A stretch of DNA of 11,721 nucleotides from Betaproteobacteria bacterium HGW-Betaproteobacteria-8 (GCA_002842135.1 PHCD01000059.1:1-11721), one strand, 5' to 3'. Positions 1-7,040 are shown, counted from the stretch's first letter. Notes: generated by a model from the letters alone, not told the origin. Translations and numbers: made by a program.

Positions 1-78
1 TATATCATGAATTTCAAGCGCTTTCTGCGCAAACTCAATGTTGTTAATCACCGTGCCCTGATTGATTGATGCAGCCAT
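1..78 (-). CDS. yceD: Probable YceD/DUF177 protein, N-terminal fragment
   Basis: An open frame of 26 codons runs from an ATG at 78 leftward off the window; it reads MAASINQGTVINNIEFAQKA and continues LEIHDI. The pattern 'VI-NNIEFAQKALEIHDI' resembles the start of betaproteobacterial YceD (DUF177) proteins, which lie upstream of rpmF, plsX and fabH and are often divergent from or near maf, as here. The family is linked to 23S rRNA/ribosome and membrane-lipid gene clusters. A strong minus-strand promoter (TTGACA, 17 bases, TATCAT) sits so close that the transcript would start about at the ATG. A GTG at 51 with AGGG four bases upstream is an alternative start. The assignment rests on a short fragment and on context, so it is tentative. 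Confidence 0.5.
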   Translation of the reverse strand, partial: MAASINQGTVINNIEFAQKALEIHDI

Positions 79-87
79 AGGGGGCGC

Positions 88-116
88 ATGATATAATCTC
101 CGTGATTTTGTGTCAA
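88..116 (-). promoter_or_regulatory. Sigma70-type promoter for the leftward (yceD) unit
   Basis: On the minus strand a perfect -35 hexamer TTGACA (116-111) is followed by a 17-base spacer and a -10 hexamer TATCAT (93-88, five of six consensus bases). Transcription would start near 78-82, at or within a few bases of the ATG at 78, so the message would be leaderless or nearly so. Its -10 shares bases 92-93 with the plus-strand -10. Confidence 0.6.
89..97 (+). promoter_or_regulatory. Extended -10 promoter for pycAB
   Basis: TGA-TATAAT at 89-97 is a perfect -10 hexamer (92-97) preceded by the TGN extended -10 motif. No good -35 is present at normal spacing; the closest, TTGATG at 66-71, has a 20-base spacer. 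An extended -10 can work without a consensus -35. The predicted start is near 104, giving a leader of about 70 bases before the GTG at 176. Confidence 0.5.
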
Positions 117-175
117 AAAAACAGGTTTTTCAGGCCAAACAATTGTTTGGTTTCTTTTTGGATTCGGGTTCGTTT

Positions 176-1594
176 GTGATCAAAAAAATTCTTGTAGCTA
201 ACCGCGGTGAAATTGCCGTACGTATAGTCCGCGCCTGTTCGGAGATGGGTATCAAATCAGTTGCCATCTATTCAGACGCAGACCGCCATGCCCTGCACGT
301 CAAAAAAGCAGACGAGGCTTATAACATCGGTTCAGATCCCGTTATCGGTTACCTGAATGCCCATAATATCGTCAACCTGGCAGTCGCTTCCGGTTGCGAC
401 GCCTTGCATCCCGGTTATGGCTTTCTCTCCGAGAACCCTGAGCTGGCCGAGATATGTGCCCGCCGCGGCATACGTTTTATCGGCCCCAAGGCCAAAGTGA
501 TTCGTCAGATGGGCGACAAAATCCAGGCACGTAACGCCATGATTGCTGCAGGTATACCTTGTGTACCAGGTAGCGAAGGCAACCTGGCTGATGTAGAGGA
601 AGCCCGTACACTTGCCAAGAAAATCGGCTATCCTGTAATGCTGAAAGCCACCAACGGCGGTGGCGGCCGCGGTATTCGTCGATGCAATAATGAGAAGGAA
701 TTACTCAGCAACTACGATCGGGTGATTTCCGAAGCCAGCAAAGCTTTTGGCAAACCGGAAGTGTTCCTCGAGAAGTGTGTTGTCAATCCTCGCCACATCG
801 AAGTTCAGGTTCTGGCCGATAGCCATCGCAATGTGATCCATCTATTTGAGCGCGACTGTTCCATCCAGCGCCGCAATCAGAAACTGATTGAAATCGCCCC
901 ATCGCCGCAGCTCAGCAAGGCACAGCGGGACTACATCGGCAAACTCGCGGTCAAAGCTGCAAAAGCTGTTGGTTATGAAAATGCCGGTACGGTTGAATTC
1001 CTGCTGGATTCCGATAACAGTTTCTATTTCATGGAAATGAACACCCGTCTACAGGTGGAACATACTGTGACCGAAAGCATCACCGGCATTGATATCGTGC
1101 AGGAACAGATTCGCATTGCAGACGGCATGAAGCTGCAATACAAGCAGGATGAAGTGCACTATCGCGGCTTTGCCATGGAATTCCGCATTAATGCCGAAGA
1201 CCCGAAGAACGACTTTCTGCCGAGTTTCGGCAAGATCACCCGCTATTATTCGCCAGGTGGACCTGGCGTGCGTATTGATGCTGCCATGTATAGTGGTTAC
1301 ATCATTCCCCCATATTATGACTCCATGTGCGCCAAACTGACGGTGTGGGCCCTGAACTGGGAAAGCGTGATTGAGCGGGGACGTCGTGCGCTGGATGACA
1401 TGGTGGTTTATGGAGTCAAGACGACCATTCCTTATTATCAGGAAATTTTGAAGCATCCCGATTTCAGGCGAGCCAAGTTTGACACCAGTTTCGTTGAGAC
1501 TCACCCCGAACTGGCAAACTACGCGACAGACATCCCGCCTGAAATGATAGCCGCAGCTATTTCCGCTGCGATTGCAGCACACGAAGGCATTTGA
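176..1594 (+). CDS. pycA: Pyruvate carboxylase subunit A (biotin carboxylase)
   Basis: This is the ATP-dependent biotin carboxylase subunit, which carboxylates the biotin carried by PycB using bicarbonate. The product is 472 aa, close to the usual length for PycA/AccC proteins. The N-terminus, (V/M)IKKILVANRGEIAVRIVRAC, is the family start and fixes the GTG at 176, with a weak GGG at 166-168 upstream. The open frame reaches back to a GTG at 110, but those 22 residues have no family likeness. The ATP-grasp glycine-rich loop lies at 157-166 (KATNGGGGRG), and the catalytic segment EMNTRLQVEH at 287-296 gives E287, N289, R291 and E295. pycB follows after 35 bases. Because the partner is an OadA/PycB protein, not AccB, pyruvate carboxylase is preferred over acetyl-CoA carboxylase; the sequence alone does not prove the substrate. 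Confidence 0.9.
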   Translation: MIKKILVANRGEIAVRIVRACSEMGIKSVAIYSDADRHALHVKKADEAYNIGSDPVIGYLNAHNIVNLAVASGCDALHPGYGFLSENPELAEICARRGIRFIGPKAKVIRQMGDKIQARNAMIAAGIPCVPGSEGNLADVEEARTLAKKIGYPVMLKATNGGGGRGIRRCNNEKELLSNYDRVISEASKAFGKPEVFLEKCVVNPRHIEVQVLADSHRNVIHLFERDCSIQRRNQKLIEIAPSPQLSKAQRDYIGKLAVKAAKAVGYENAGTVEFLLDSDNSFYFMEMNTRLQVEHTVTESITGIDIVQEQIRIADGMKLQYKQDEVHYRGFAMEFRINAEDPKNDFLPSFGKITRYYSPGGPGVRIDAAMYSGYIIPPYYDSMCAKLTVWALNWESVIERGRRALDDMVVYGVKTTIPYYQEILKHPDFRRAKFDTSFVETHPELANYATDIPPEMIAAAISAAIAAHEGI

Positions 1595-1629
1595 TTACCA
1601 ATTTAAATCTAAAGCGATAAGTTAAGAAT

Positions 1630-3474
1630 ATGGCTAAAGTATATGTTTCAGAACTAGTTTTAAGAGATGGACATCAATCCTTGATTGCTACGCGACTGCG
1701 TACTGAGGATATGTTGCCCATTTGCTCCCAACTGGATGCTATTGGCTTCTGGTCTCTGGAAGCATGGGGTGGTGCTACATTTGATGCCTGCGTCCGCTAT
1801 CTGAAGGAAGACCCTTGGGAGCGCCTGAAGAAGCTGCGCAAGGCATTGCCCAATAGCCGCATTCAAATGTTGTTACGCGGCCAGAACCTGCTTGGTTATC
1901 GTCATTACTCGGATGATGTGGTGCGTGCCTTCGTTACGAAGGCAGCAAACAACGGCGTGGACGTTTTTCGTGTATTTGATGCAATGAACGACCTTCGCAA
2001 CCTGAGAGTATCTATCGAAGCCGTGAAGGCTGCGGGGAAGCACGCAGAAGGCGCGATCAGCTATACCACCAGCCCAGTGCATGACATTCCGCACTTTGTC
2101 GGGCTGGCAAAAGAACTGGAAGCTTCCGGTTGCGACACAATCGCCATCAAGGATATGGCGGGCCTGTTGACACCACAAACCACTTCCGACCTGGTGAAGG
2201 CCTTGCGCGAAGCAGTCAATCTGCCTATCCACCTGCATAGCCATGCCACTTCTGGCTTGTCCGCCATGTGCTTCCTCAGGGGTGTGGAAGCTGGCGCAAC
2301 GATACTCGACACCTGCAATTCGGCATTTGGAGAAGGTGCGAGCCACTCCTCTACCGAGAGCATTGTCGCTGCACTGCAAGGTACTGAGTACGACACCGGC
2401 TTGAACCTGGTTGCCATACAGGAAATCACAGCCTATTTCCGTGAAGTGCGCAAGAAATACTGGCAGTTCGAGAGCGATTTCACCGGCGTTGATACACGCG
2501 TACTGGTCAATCAGGTCCCTGGGGGCATGATTTCAAACCTGTCCAACCAACTGAAGGAACAAGGCGCCCTGGAGCGCATGGATGAAGTCTTGGCGGAGAT
2601 TCCTCGTGTGCGTGAAGATCTCGGCTTCCCGCCGCTGGTTACTCCCACTTCACAGATCGTGGGTACTCAGGCTGTCCTGAATGTCATGACCGGTGCACGT
2701 TACACATCGGTCACGACAGAAGTCAAAAATTATCTGATGGGTCATTACGGCAAGTCACCCGCACCGGTCAACCAGACCGTGAAAAACATGGCGGTAGGCG
2801 ATGCGAAAGTCATTGAGTGCCGCCCTGCCGACTTGCTCGAAGATGAAATGGAAAAATTGCAGCAGGAGGCTGAAGGCCTTTGCAAGAGTGAAGAAGACGT
2901 ACTTACTTACGCCATGTTTCCGGAAATGGCAAAGACCTTCCTGCAGGAGCGTAATGCTGGAACCCTGAAAGCTGAACCTTTGCATATGAAGCAAAGCGCG
3001 GCATCTGTTGATGCCCGTTATGCGCCAAATGAATTCAATGTCACGCTGCACGGTGAAACTTTCCATATCAGGTTGACGGGTAGCGGTCATCCCGGCGAAG
3101 ACCAGAGACCGTACTATGTATCCGTTGACGGTATTGCCGAAGAAGTACTGGTGGAGACCTTGAGTGAAATCGAAGTGGCTGAAGGTACTGGTGGCGCCAG
3201 CAAGAAGAAAACGGTTGCATCAGGCAGTAGCAGCAAGCGCCCTCGCCCTTCCCATGAAGGATGCGTAACAACGGCCATGCCTGGCTCGATCGTGGATGTC
3301 AAAGTAGCTGTTGGTGACAAGGTGAGTGCGGGAGACCCGGTACTCGTTATCGAAGCCATGAAAATGGAAAACGAGATCCAGGCACCAAAATCCGGAACCA
3401 TTGTTGCTATCCACGTCAAAAAGGGCGATAACGTTACGCCAGATGAATCACTGTTGGAAATTCAACCAGCTTGA
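1630..3474 (+). CDS. pycB: Pyruvate carboxylase subunit B (carboxyltransferase plus biotin carrier)
   Basis: This subunit transfers CO2 from carboxybiotin to pyruvate, giving oxaloacetate in the cytoplasm; with PycA it forms a soluble anaplerotic enzyme. The 614-aa product has the OadA/PycB layout. The TIM-barrel carboxyltransferase (about 1-300) carries the metal and active-site motif RDGHQSL at 12-18, KDMAG with K174 (the lysine expected to be carbamylated) and HLHSH with H203 and H205 as metal ligands. A PYC/OADA conserved domain follows to about 465. A Lys/Ser-rich linker (about 515-535) leads to the biotinyl domain, with EAMKMEN and the biotinylated K578 36 residues from the end. No oadB or oadG genes are adjacent, which argues against a sodium-pumping oxaloacetate decarboxylase. 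2-Oxoglutarate carboxylase remains possible. The ribosome binding site is weak (AAGA just before the ATG). Confidence 0.9.
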   Translation: MAKVYVSELVLRDGHQSLIATRLRTEDMLPICSQLDAIGFWSLEAWGGATFDACVRYLKEDPWERLKKLRKALPNSRIQMLLRGQNLLGYRHYSDDVVRAFVTKAANNGVDVFRVFDAMNDLRNLRVSIEAVKAAGKHAEGAISYTTSPVHDIPHFVGLAKELEASGCDTIAIKDMAGLLTPQTTSDLVKALREAVNLPIHLHSHATSGLSAMCFLRGVEAGATILDTCNSAFGEGASHSSTESIVAALQGTEYDTGLNLVAIQEITAYFREVRKKYWQFESDFTGVDTRVLVNQVPGGMISNLSNQLKEQGALERMDEVLAEIPRVREDLGFPPLVTPTSQIVGTQAVLNVMTGARYTSVTTEVKNYLMGHYGKSPAPVNQTVKNMAVGDAKVIECRPADLLEDEMEKLQQEAEGLCKSEEDVLTYAMFPEMAKTFLQERNAGTLKAEPLHMKQSAASVDARYAPNEFNVTLHGETFHIRLTGSGHPGEDQRPYYVSVDGIAEEVLVETLSEIEVAEGTGGASKKKTVASGSSSKRPRPSHEGCVTTAMPGSIVDVKVAVGDKVSAGDPVLVIEAMKMENEIQAPKSGTIVAIHVKKGDNVTPDESLLEIQPA

Positions 3475-3500
3475 TTCGGCCCGACTAAAGCCTCAGACTT

Positions 3501-3531
3501 AAGCCGGTGGCAATTGCCATCGGCTTTTTTT
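3501..3531 (+). terminator. Intrinsic terminator after pycAB
   Basis: AAGCCGGTGG at 3501-3510 pairs with CCATCGGCTT at 3517-3526 (ten pairs, one G-T), with a CAATTG loop and an uninterrupted T run through 3531. It lies 27 bases after the pycB stop and 27 bases before the maf start, so it separates the carboxylase operon from the next gene group. Confidence 0.85.
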
Positions 3532-3557
3532 ATTTTCCTATCCACCATTTCGTCAAA

Positions 3558-4142
3558 ATGAATGCACCTCAATTAATCCTTGCTTCCTCTTCCATCTATC
3601 GGCGCGAACTCCTGGAACGATTACAGCTACCCTTCGCCTGCATATCGCCAGATGTCGATGAATCAGCCCTGAGCGGCGAACTTCCACAAGAAACTGCTCT
3701 ACGCCTGGCACAAGCCAAAGCGCTCAAAATTGCCAGCGACCATCCCAAGGCCCTGATCATCGGCTGCGACCAGGTTGCCACGCTGGATAATATGCAGCTC
3801 GGCAAGCCACTGGTACATGATATCGCCGTCAAACAGCTGCAAACGATGCGCGGTTGCGAAGTGACCTTTTACAGTGCCTTGTGCTTGTACAATCCAGTGA
3901 CTGCCAGCATGCAGGCCGAGGCTGTGCCTTATATCGTAAAATTCAGAGACCTGAGCGACGAACAAATCGAACGCTACCTGTTGAAGGAGCAGCCCTATCA
4001 TTGTGCAGGCAGCGCAAAATCCGAGGGGCTGGGTATTGCCCTGATCGAGTCCATGACAGGTGATGATCCCAACGCCCTGATCGGCCTGCCTTTGATCAAG
4101 CTGGTGACCATGCTGCAGAATGAAGGTGTTGACGTAATATAG
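3558..4142 (+). CDS. maf: Maf-family nucleotide pyrophosphatase (YceF type)
   Basis: Maf proteins hydrolyse non-canonical or modified nucleoside triphosphates to the monophosphate and pyrophosphate. The YceF subgroup prefers 7-methyl-GTP, which keeps modified nucleotides out of RNA. The product is 194 aa, matching the family. It has the N-terminal phosphate-binding motif [12 protein letters not shown] (8-19), the SPDVDE motif, the GCDQVA motif with D71, and a C-terminal [12 protein letters not shown] followed by [10 protein letters not shown], typical of YceF. The ATG at 3558 is chosen because [12 protein letters not shown] is the family start; the in-frame ATG at 3507 lies inside the terminator stem. 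No clear ribosome binding site is visible. The subgroup assignment comes from resemblance to E. coli YceF, not from a measured activity. Confidence 0.9.
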   Translation: MNAPQLILASSSIYRRELLERLQLPFACISPDVDESALSGELPQETALRLAQAKALKIASDHPKALIIGCDQVATLDNMQLGKPLVHDIAVKQLQTMRGCEVTFYSALCLYNPVTASMQAEAVPYIVKFRDLSDEQIERYLLKEQPYHCAGSAKSEGLGIALIESMTGDDPNALIGLPLIKLVTMLQNEGVDVI

Positions 4143-4180
4143 TCGAATTATTGTTTGGATAACCCACTTCCGGAGGCCAC

Positions 4181-5620
4181 ATGTTAAAACCCAACATGCT
4201 TTCCTATGGTATTGCTGCCTGCTTTATGTTCGGCATACCAGCCAGCTTTGCGAGCGAAGCGCGCAGCACGCTGGATGACCAGCAGAGTGTTGCAGTAACT
4301 ATCTACAGCAATGACCTGGCACTGGTTAAGGATCAACGCAAGATCAAGCTCAGCACTGGTGCACAGAGTCTTGCACTGCGCGATGTAAGCGCACAGATAA
4401 GGCCGGAAACAGCATTATTGAGAAGCCTGAATGGCGCTTTCACCGTTCTTGAACAGAATTTCGATTTTGATTTGCTGACACCACAAAAACTGCTGGAGAA
4501 GTTTGTCGGAAAATCTGTAGAAATTATCAGGACCAATCCGGCTACTGGGGTGGAAAGCAAAGAACAGGCACATGTACTGGCGGCCAATAACGGCGTGGTA
4601 TTGAAGGTAGGCGACAGGATTGAAACCGGCCTTCCCGGCCGCATTGTCTACAGCGATGTTCCGGATAACCTGCGTGACAGGCCTACGCTGGTCGTCCAGT
4701 TGAATAACAAGACGGTGAGCGAACAGAATGTAGAGTTGAGTTACCTGACTGGCGGTCTCGGCTGGAAGGCCGACTATGTGGCAGAACTCGATGCCGGTGA
4801 CGACAATCTGGATCTGTCAGGCTGGGTTACCCTCAGCAACACCAGTGGTGCAACGTATCGAAACGCCAAGCTGCAACTGGTTGCAGGCGACGTCAATCGT
4901 GTATACGAACAACACCCGATGGCCGTAAGATCCCTGGCAAAAATGGAAGTCATGGATATGGCAGCATCTGCCCCCATGGCAGAAGAATCCTTGCTTGAAT
5001 ACCACCTTTACACACTGGATCGTCCAACCACAATTGCAGAGAACCAGAGCAAGCAGGTTTCCTTGCTTTCTGCCGGCGGTGTGCCAGTGCGTAAAGAGTT
5101 ACTGTTAAGAGGGGCGGATTATTACTACCAGTCCAGTTATGGTGATCTGGGACAGAAAATGAAAGTCGGCGTTTTTGTTGAGTTCGACAACAAGGAAAGC
5201 GCCAGGCTTGGCATACCGCTACCCAAGGGCATCATGCGTGTCTACAAGAAGGATAGTGCAGGCAATGCACAGTTCGTTGGTGAAGACCGTATTGACCACA
5301 CGCCAAAGAATGAAACAGTACGCCTGAAACTGGGCGAGGCTTTTGATGTCACTGCCGACAAGAAGCAGACTGATTTCAAGAAGTTGCCTAAACCGGCGAA
5401 AGGTACGAGCGCCTTCGAAAGCGCCTATGAGATTACCCTGAAAAATGCCAAGAAAGAACGCGTAACTGTTACCGTCCTGGAACCTATCCCGGGTGACTGG
5501 AAAATACTTGAATCAAGCCATTCAAGTAAAAAAGCCACCAGCAATACAGCCGTCTGGAAGATTGATGTTCCTGCTGAAGGTAAAACCACGCTGACCTACC
5601 GCGTCCAGGTAAAGTATTGA
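4181..5620 (+). CDS. Secreted DUF4139 domain protein, function unknown
   Basis: The 479-aa product starts with an export signal (about 1-24, likely cut in ASFA|SEA) and resembles DUF4139 proteins, which have no established biochemical role; the related MuiA 'mucoidy inhibitor' proteins carry the same domain. An N-terminal beta-rich part (VAVTIYSNDLALVKDQR, about 36-52) precedes the DUF4139 region, seen in LSYLTGGLGWKADYVAEL, the EYHLYTLDRPTTI segment and a C-terminal immunoglobulin-like part ending in TTLTYRVQVKY. There is no cysteine after the signal. A Met-rich stretch (M247, M255, M258, M260, M266) lies in the middle. The start has a good GGAGG at 4172-4176. IAAC at 11-14 looks like a lipobox, but the hydrophobic run continues past it, so type I export is more likely. 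The stop overlaps a possible TTG start of the next gene. The family call is firm; the function is unknown. Confidence 0.8.
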   Translation: MLKPNMLSYGIAACFMFGIPASFASEARSTLDDQQSVAVTIYSNDLALVKDQRKIKLSTGAQSLALRDVSAQIRPETALLRSLNGAFTVLEQNFDFDLLTPQKLLEKFVGKSVEIIRTNPATGVESKEQAHVLAANNGVVLKVGDRIETGLPGRIVYSDVPDNLRDRPTLVVQLNNKTVSEQNVELSYLTGGLGWKADYVAELDAGDDNLDLSGWVTLSNTSGATYRNAKLQLVAGDVNRVYEQHPMAVRSLAKMEVMDMAASAPMAEESLLEYHLYTLDRPTTIAENQSKQVSLLSAGGVPVRKELLLRGADYYYQSSYGDLGQKMKVGVFVEFDNKESARLGIPLPKGIMRVYKKDSAGNAQFVGEDRIDHTPKNETVRLKLGEAFDVTADKKQTDFKKLPKPAKGTSAFESAYEITLKNAKKERVTVTVLEPIPGDWKILESSHSSKKATSNTAVWKIDVPAEGKTTLTYRVQVKY

Positions 5621-5628
5621 TTGCCATC

Positions 5629-6345
5629 ATGCCAAAAGGGACGCTCTACCTGATTCCCGTCACACTGGGTGACGATGAAGCATTCGGAGATGTCCTGCCT
5701 GCAGAGGTGCTCGGCATTGCACGTGCGCTCGACACCTTTGTAGTGGAAGACGAGAGATCGGCCAGGCGCTTTCTTGCTGCCATCAAAACCAGCAAGCCTG
5801 TGCGCGAACTGGAATTACTAACACTGAATGAGCACACGCAGGATAAGGAATTACCTGCCCTGTTGGCACCTCTGCTGGCTGGAAAAGATATCGGTATCAT
5901 GTCGGAAGCCGGGTGCCCCGGCATTGCCGACCCCGGCGCCAGACTGGTTGCACTGGCACATCGTCACAGTATTAAGGTAAAACCCCTGGTTGGCCCATCT
6001 TCAATATTGCTGGCATTAATAGCTTCCGGCCTGGATGGTCAGCGCTTTAGCTTCCTCGGTTACCTGCCTGCGGAGAAAGCCGCACGTATCCAAAAACTGA
6101 AGGACATCGAAAGCCGCTCCAGAAAAGGCGACGAAACCCAGATATTTATCGAAACACCCTACCGCAACCAGTATATGTTTGAAGACATACTTGCCAACTG
6201 CCAGGCCCATACTCGGTTATGCATCGCGACCAATCTCACACTGGATATGGAATCCATTCAAACCAAATCGATTGCCGAGTGGAAAAAAGCTGTTGCTCCA
6301 GGCCTGCATAAACAGCCTACAGTGTTCTTGCTACTGGCGAGCTAG
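5629..6345 (+). CDS. Short RsmI-like SAM-dependent methyltransferase
   Basis: This is a tetrapyrrole-methylase fold (TP_methylase) protein of the type paralogous to RsmI, which methylates the ribose of C1402 in 16S rRNA. The 238-aa product begins MPKGTLYLIPVTLGDDEAFG, as in the short paralogues found beside maf in betaproteobacteria; true RsmI is about 280 aa and begins with a TPIGNL-like motif. Visible family motifs are EAGCPGIADPGA, VGPSSILLALIASGLDGQRFSFLGYLP and IFIETPYRN. The ATG at 5629 gives the family start. A TTG at 5617, whose TG falls in the DUF4139 stop codon TGA, has AGG seven bases upstream and would add MIAI. The overlap suggests translational coupling. The target RNA or other substrate is unknown. 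Confidence 0.8.
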   Translation: MPKGTLYLIPVTLGDDEAFGDVLPAEVLGIARALDTFVVEDERSARRFLAAIKTSKPVRELELLTLNEHTQDKELPALLAPLLAGKDIGIMSEAGCPGIADPGARLVALAHRHSIKVKPLVGPSSILLALIASGLDGQRFSFLGYLPAEKAARIQKLKDIESRSRKGDETQIFIETPYRNQYMFEDILANCQAHTRLCIATNLTLDMESIQTKSIAEWKKAVAPGLHKQPTVFLLLAS

Positions 6346-6406
6346 CAGCGTTTACGCTAGATTGATTTTCATTCATTGGCAATCAAATGCCACAAGGAGA
6401 GGAAAA

Positions 6407-6997
6407 ATGCAGATACTGACGCTGAAAAAGCTGGTGATCGGCACCGGACTGGTCTCAGTAGCCATCATCGCTTGGGCAGACGCAGACCCCTATGCAATGC
6501 ACATGGAAGAAAACCGCAAGGTGGCGCAGGAATTCATGCAAAAACTGGCGGGTACGCTAAAGCAGCATATCGAGTCCGCGGGAACAGAAAGTGCCATCAA
6601 TGTATGCAAGGAGGTTGCGCCCGCGCTGGAAAAACAATACTCCACAGACGGGAAGCTGGTTAAGCGAGTATCACTGAAGCCGCGCAACCAGTCTCTGGGA
6701 ACGCCCAACGCAGAAGAACGAGTAGCCTTGGAGAACTTTGATAAACAACAGCATGCCGGCGGTCCGGCCACACTGGAGCTGGCTACCGTTTACCAGGATG
6801 CCAGTGGCGAGGAGTGGTTTCACTATATGAGAGCCATCCCCACCCAGCCGCAGTGCCTGCAATGTCATGGCAAGACTGAAGACATTGCGGAAAATGTTAA
6901 AGCATTACTGGCCAAAGAGTACCCGGAGGATAAAGCGACGGGTTACAGCGTAGGGGAAATTCGAGGTGCCGTTTCGATACGGCAAAAAATCAATTAA
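6407..6997 (+). CDS. Exported DUF3365 (Tll0287-like) single-haem c-type cytochrome
   Basis: The 196-aa product has an N-terminal signal (KK followed by a hydrophobic run, cut near AWA|DAD) and one covalent haem site, C150-L-Q-C153-H154, so it should be a periplasmic or membrane-anchored c-type haem protein. Its layout (SAINVCKEVAP, KRVSLKPRNQSLGTPNAEE, PQCLQCHG, GEIRGAVSIR) is that of DUF3365, a PAS-like haem domain also used as a sensor module. C67 in the VCKEVAP motif may be the sixth haem ligand, as I recall for cyanobacterial Tll0287. The ATG at 6407 is set by a strong AAGGAGAGG at 6394-6402; the longer in-frame ORF runs through the methyltransferase. It stands alone, without a kinase or cyclase domain. 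Its role in redox transfer or gas sensing is unknown. Confidence 0.85.
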   Translation: MQILTLKKLVIGTGLVSVAIIAWADADPYAMHMEENRKVAQEFMQKLAGTLKQHIESAGTESAINVCKEVAPALEKQYSTDGKLVKRVSLKPRNQSLGTPNAEERVALENFDKQQHAGGPATLELATVYQDASGEEWFHYMRAIPTQPQCLQCHGKTEDIAENVKALLAKEYPEDKATGYSVGEIRGAVSIRQKIN

Positions 6998-7012
6998 GAG
7001 ATCAACTTGCCT

Positions 7013-7040
7013 GTTAACGTTTTATTGTTAGCTGTTTTTT
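7013..7040 (+). terminator. Possible weak intrinsic terminator after the DUF3365 gene
   Basis: GTTAAC (7013-7018) can pair with GTTAGC (7027-7032), six pairs including one G-T, around an eight-base loop. TG and six T residues (7035-7040) follow. The stem is short and AT-rich, so efficiency is doubtful. The T run lies inside the 3' end of the convergent rnhB. No terminator is seen for rnhB in the other direction. Confidence 0.3.

Noticed and set aside
110..175. N-terminal extension of pycA from GTG 110
   Set aside because: The 22 extra residues have no likeness to biotin carboxylases, and the conserved start IKKILVANRGEIA begins at 176.
1049..2429. Long antisense open frames (up to 177 codons) opposite pycA and pycB
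   Set aside because: They lie entirely opposite conserved enzyme domains, lack family likeness and ribosome binding sites, and are typical shadow frames.
3514..3544. Possible maf promoter with TTGCCA as -35
   Set aside because: The -35 lies inside the terminator hairpin and no acceptable -10 occurs 16-19 bases later.
3507..3557. N-terminal extension of maf from ATG 3507
   Set aside because: It begins inside the terminator stem of pycAB; family members begin at the ATG at 3558.
4211..4222. Lipobox IAAC in the DUF4139 protein
   Set aside because: The hydrophobic run before the Cys is short and continues past it, while a good signal peptidase I site follows at ASFA|SEA.
6342..6360. Hairpin CTAGC/GCTAG at the end of the RsmI-like gene
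   Set aside because: The stem is only five bases and no T run follows, so it is not a supportable terminator.
6179..6406. N-terminal extension of the DUF3365 protein
   Set aside because: It overlaps the conserved C-terminal part of the methyltransferase in another frame and would bury the signal peptide; the strong ribosome binding site points to 6407.
6969..6990. Hairpin GCCGT/ACGGC near the end of the DUF3365 gene
   Set aside because: It is followed by an A run on the plus strand; on the minus strand the T run precedes the stem, so it fits a terminator in neither direction.
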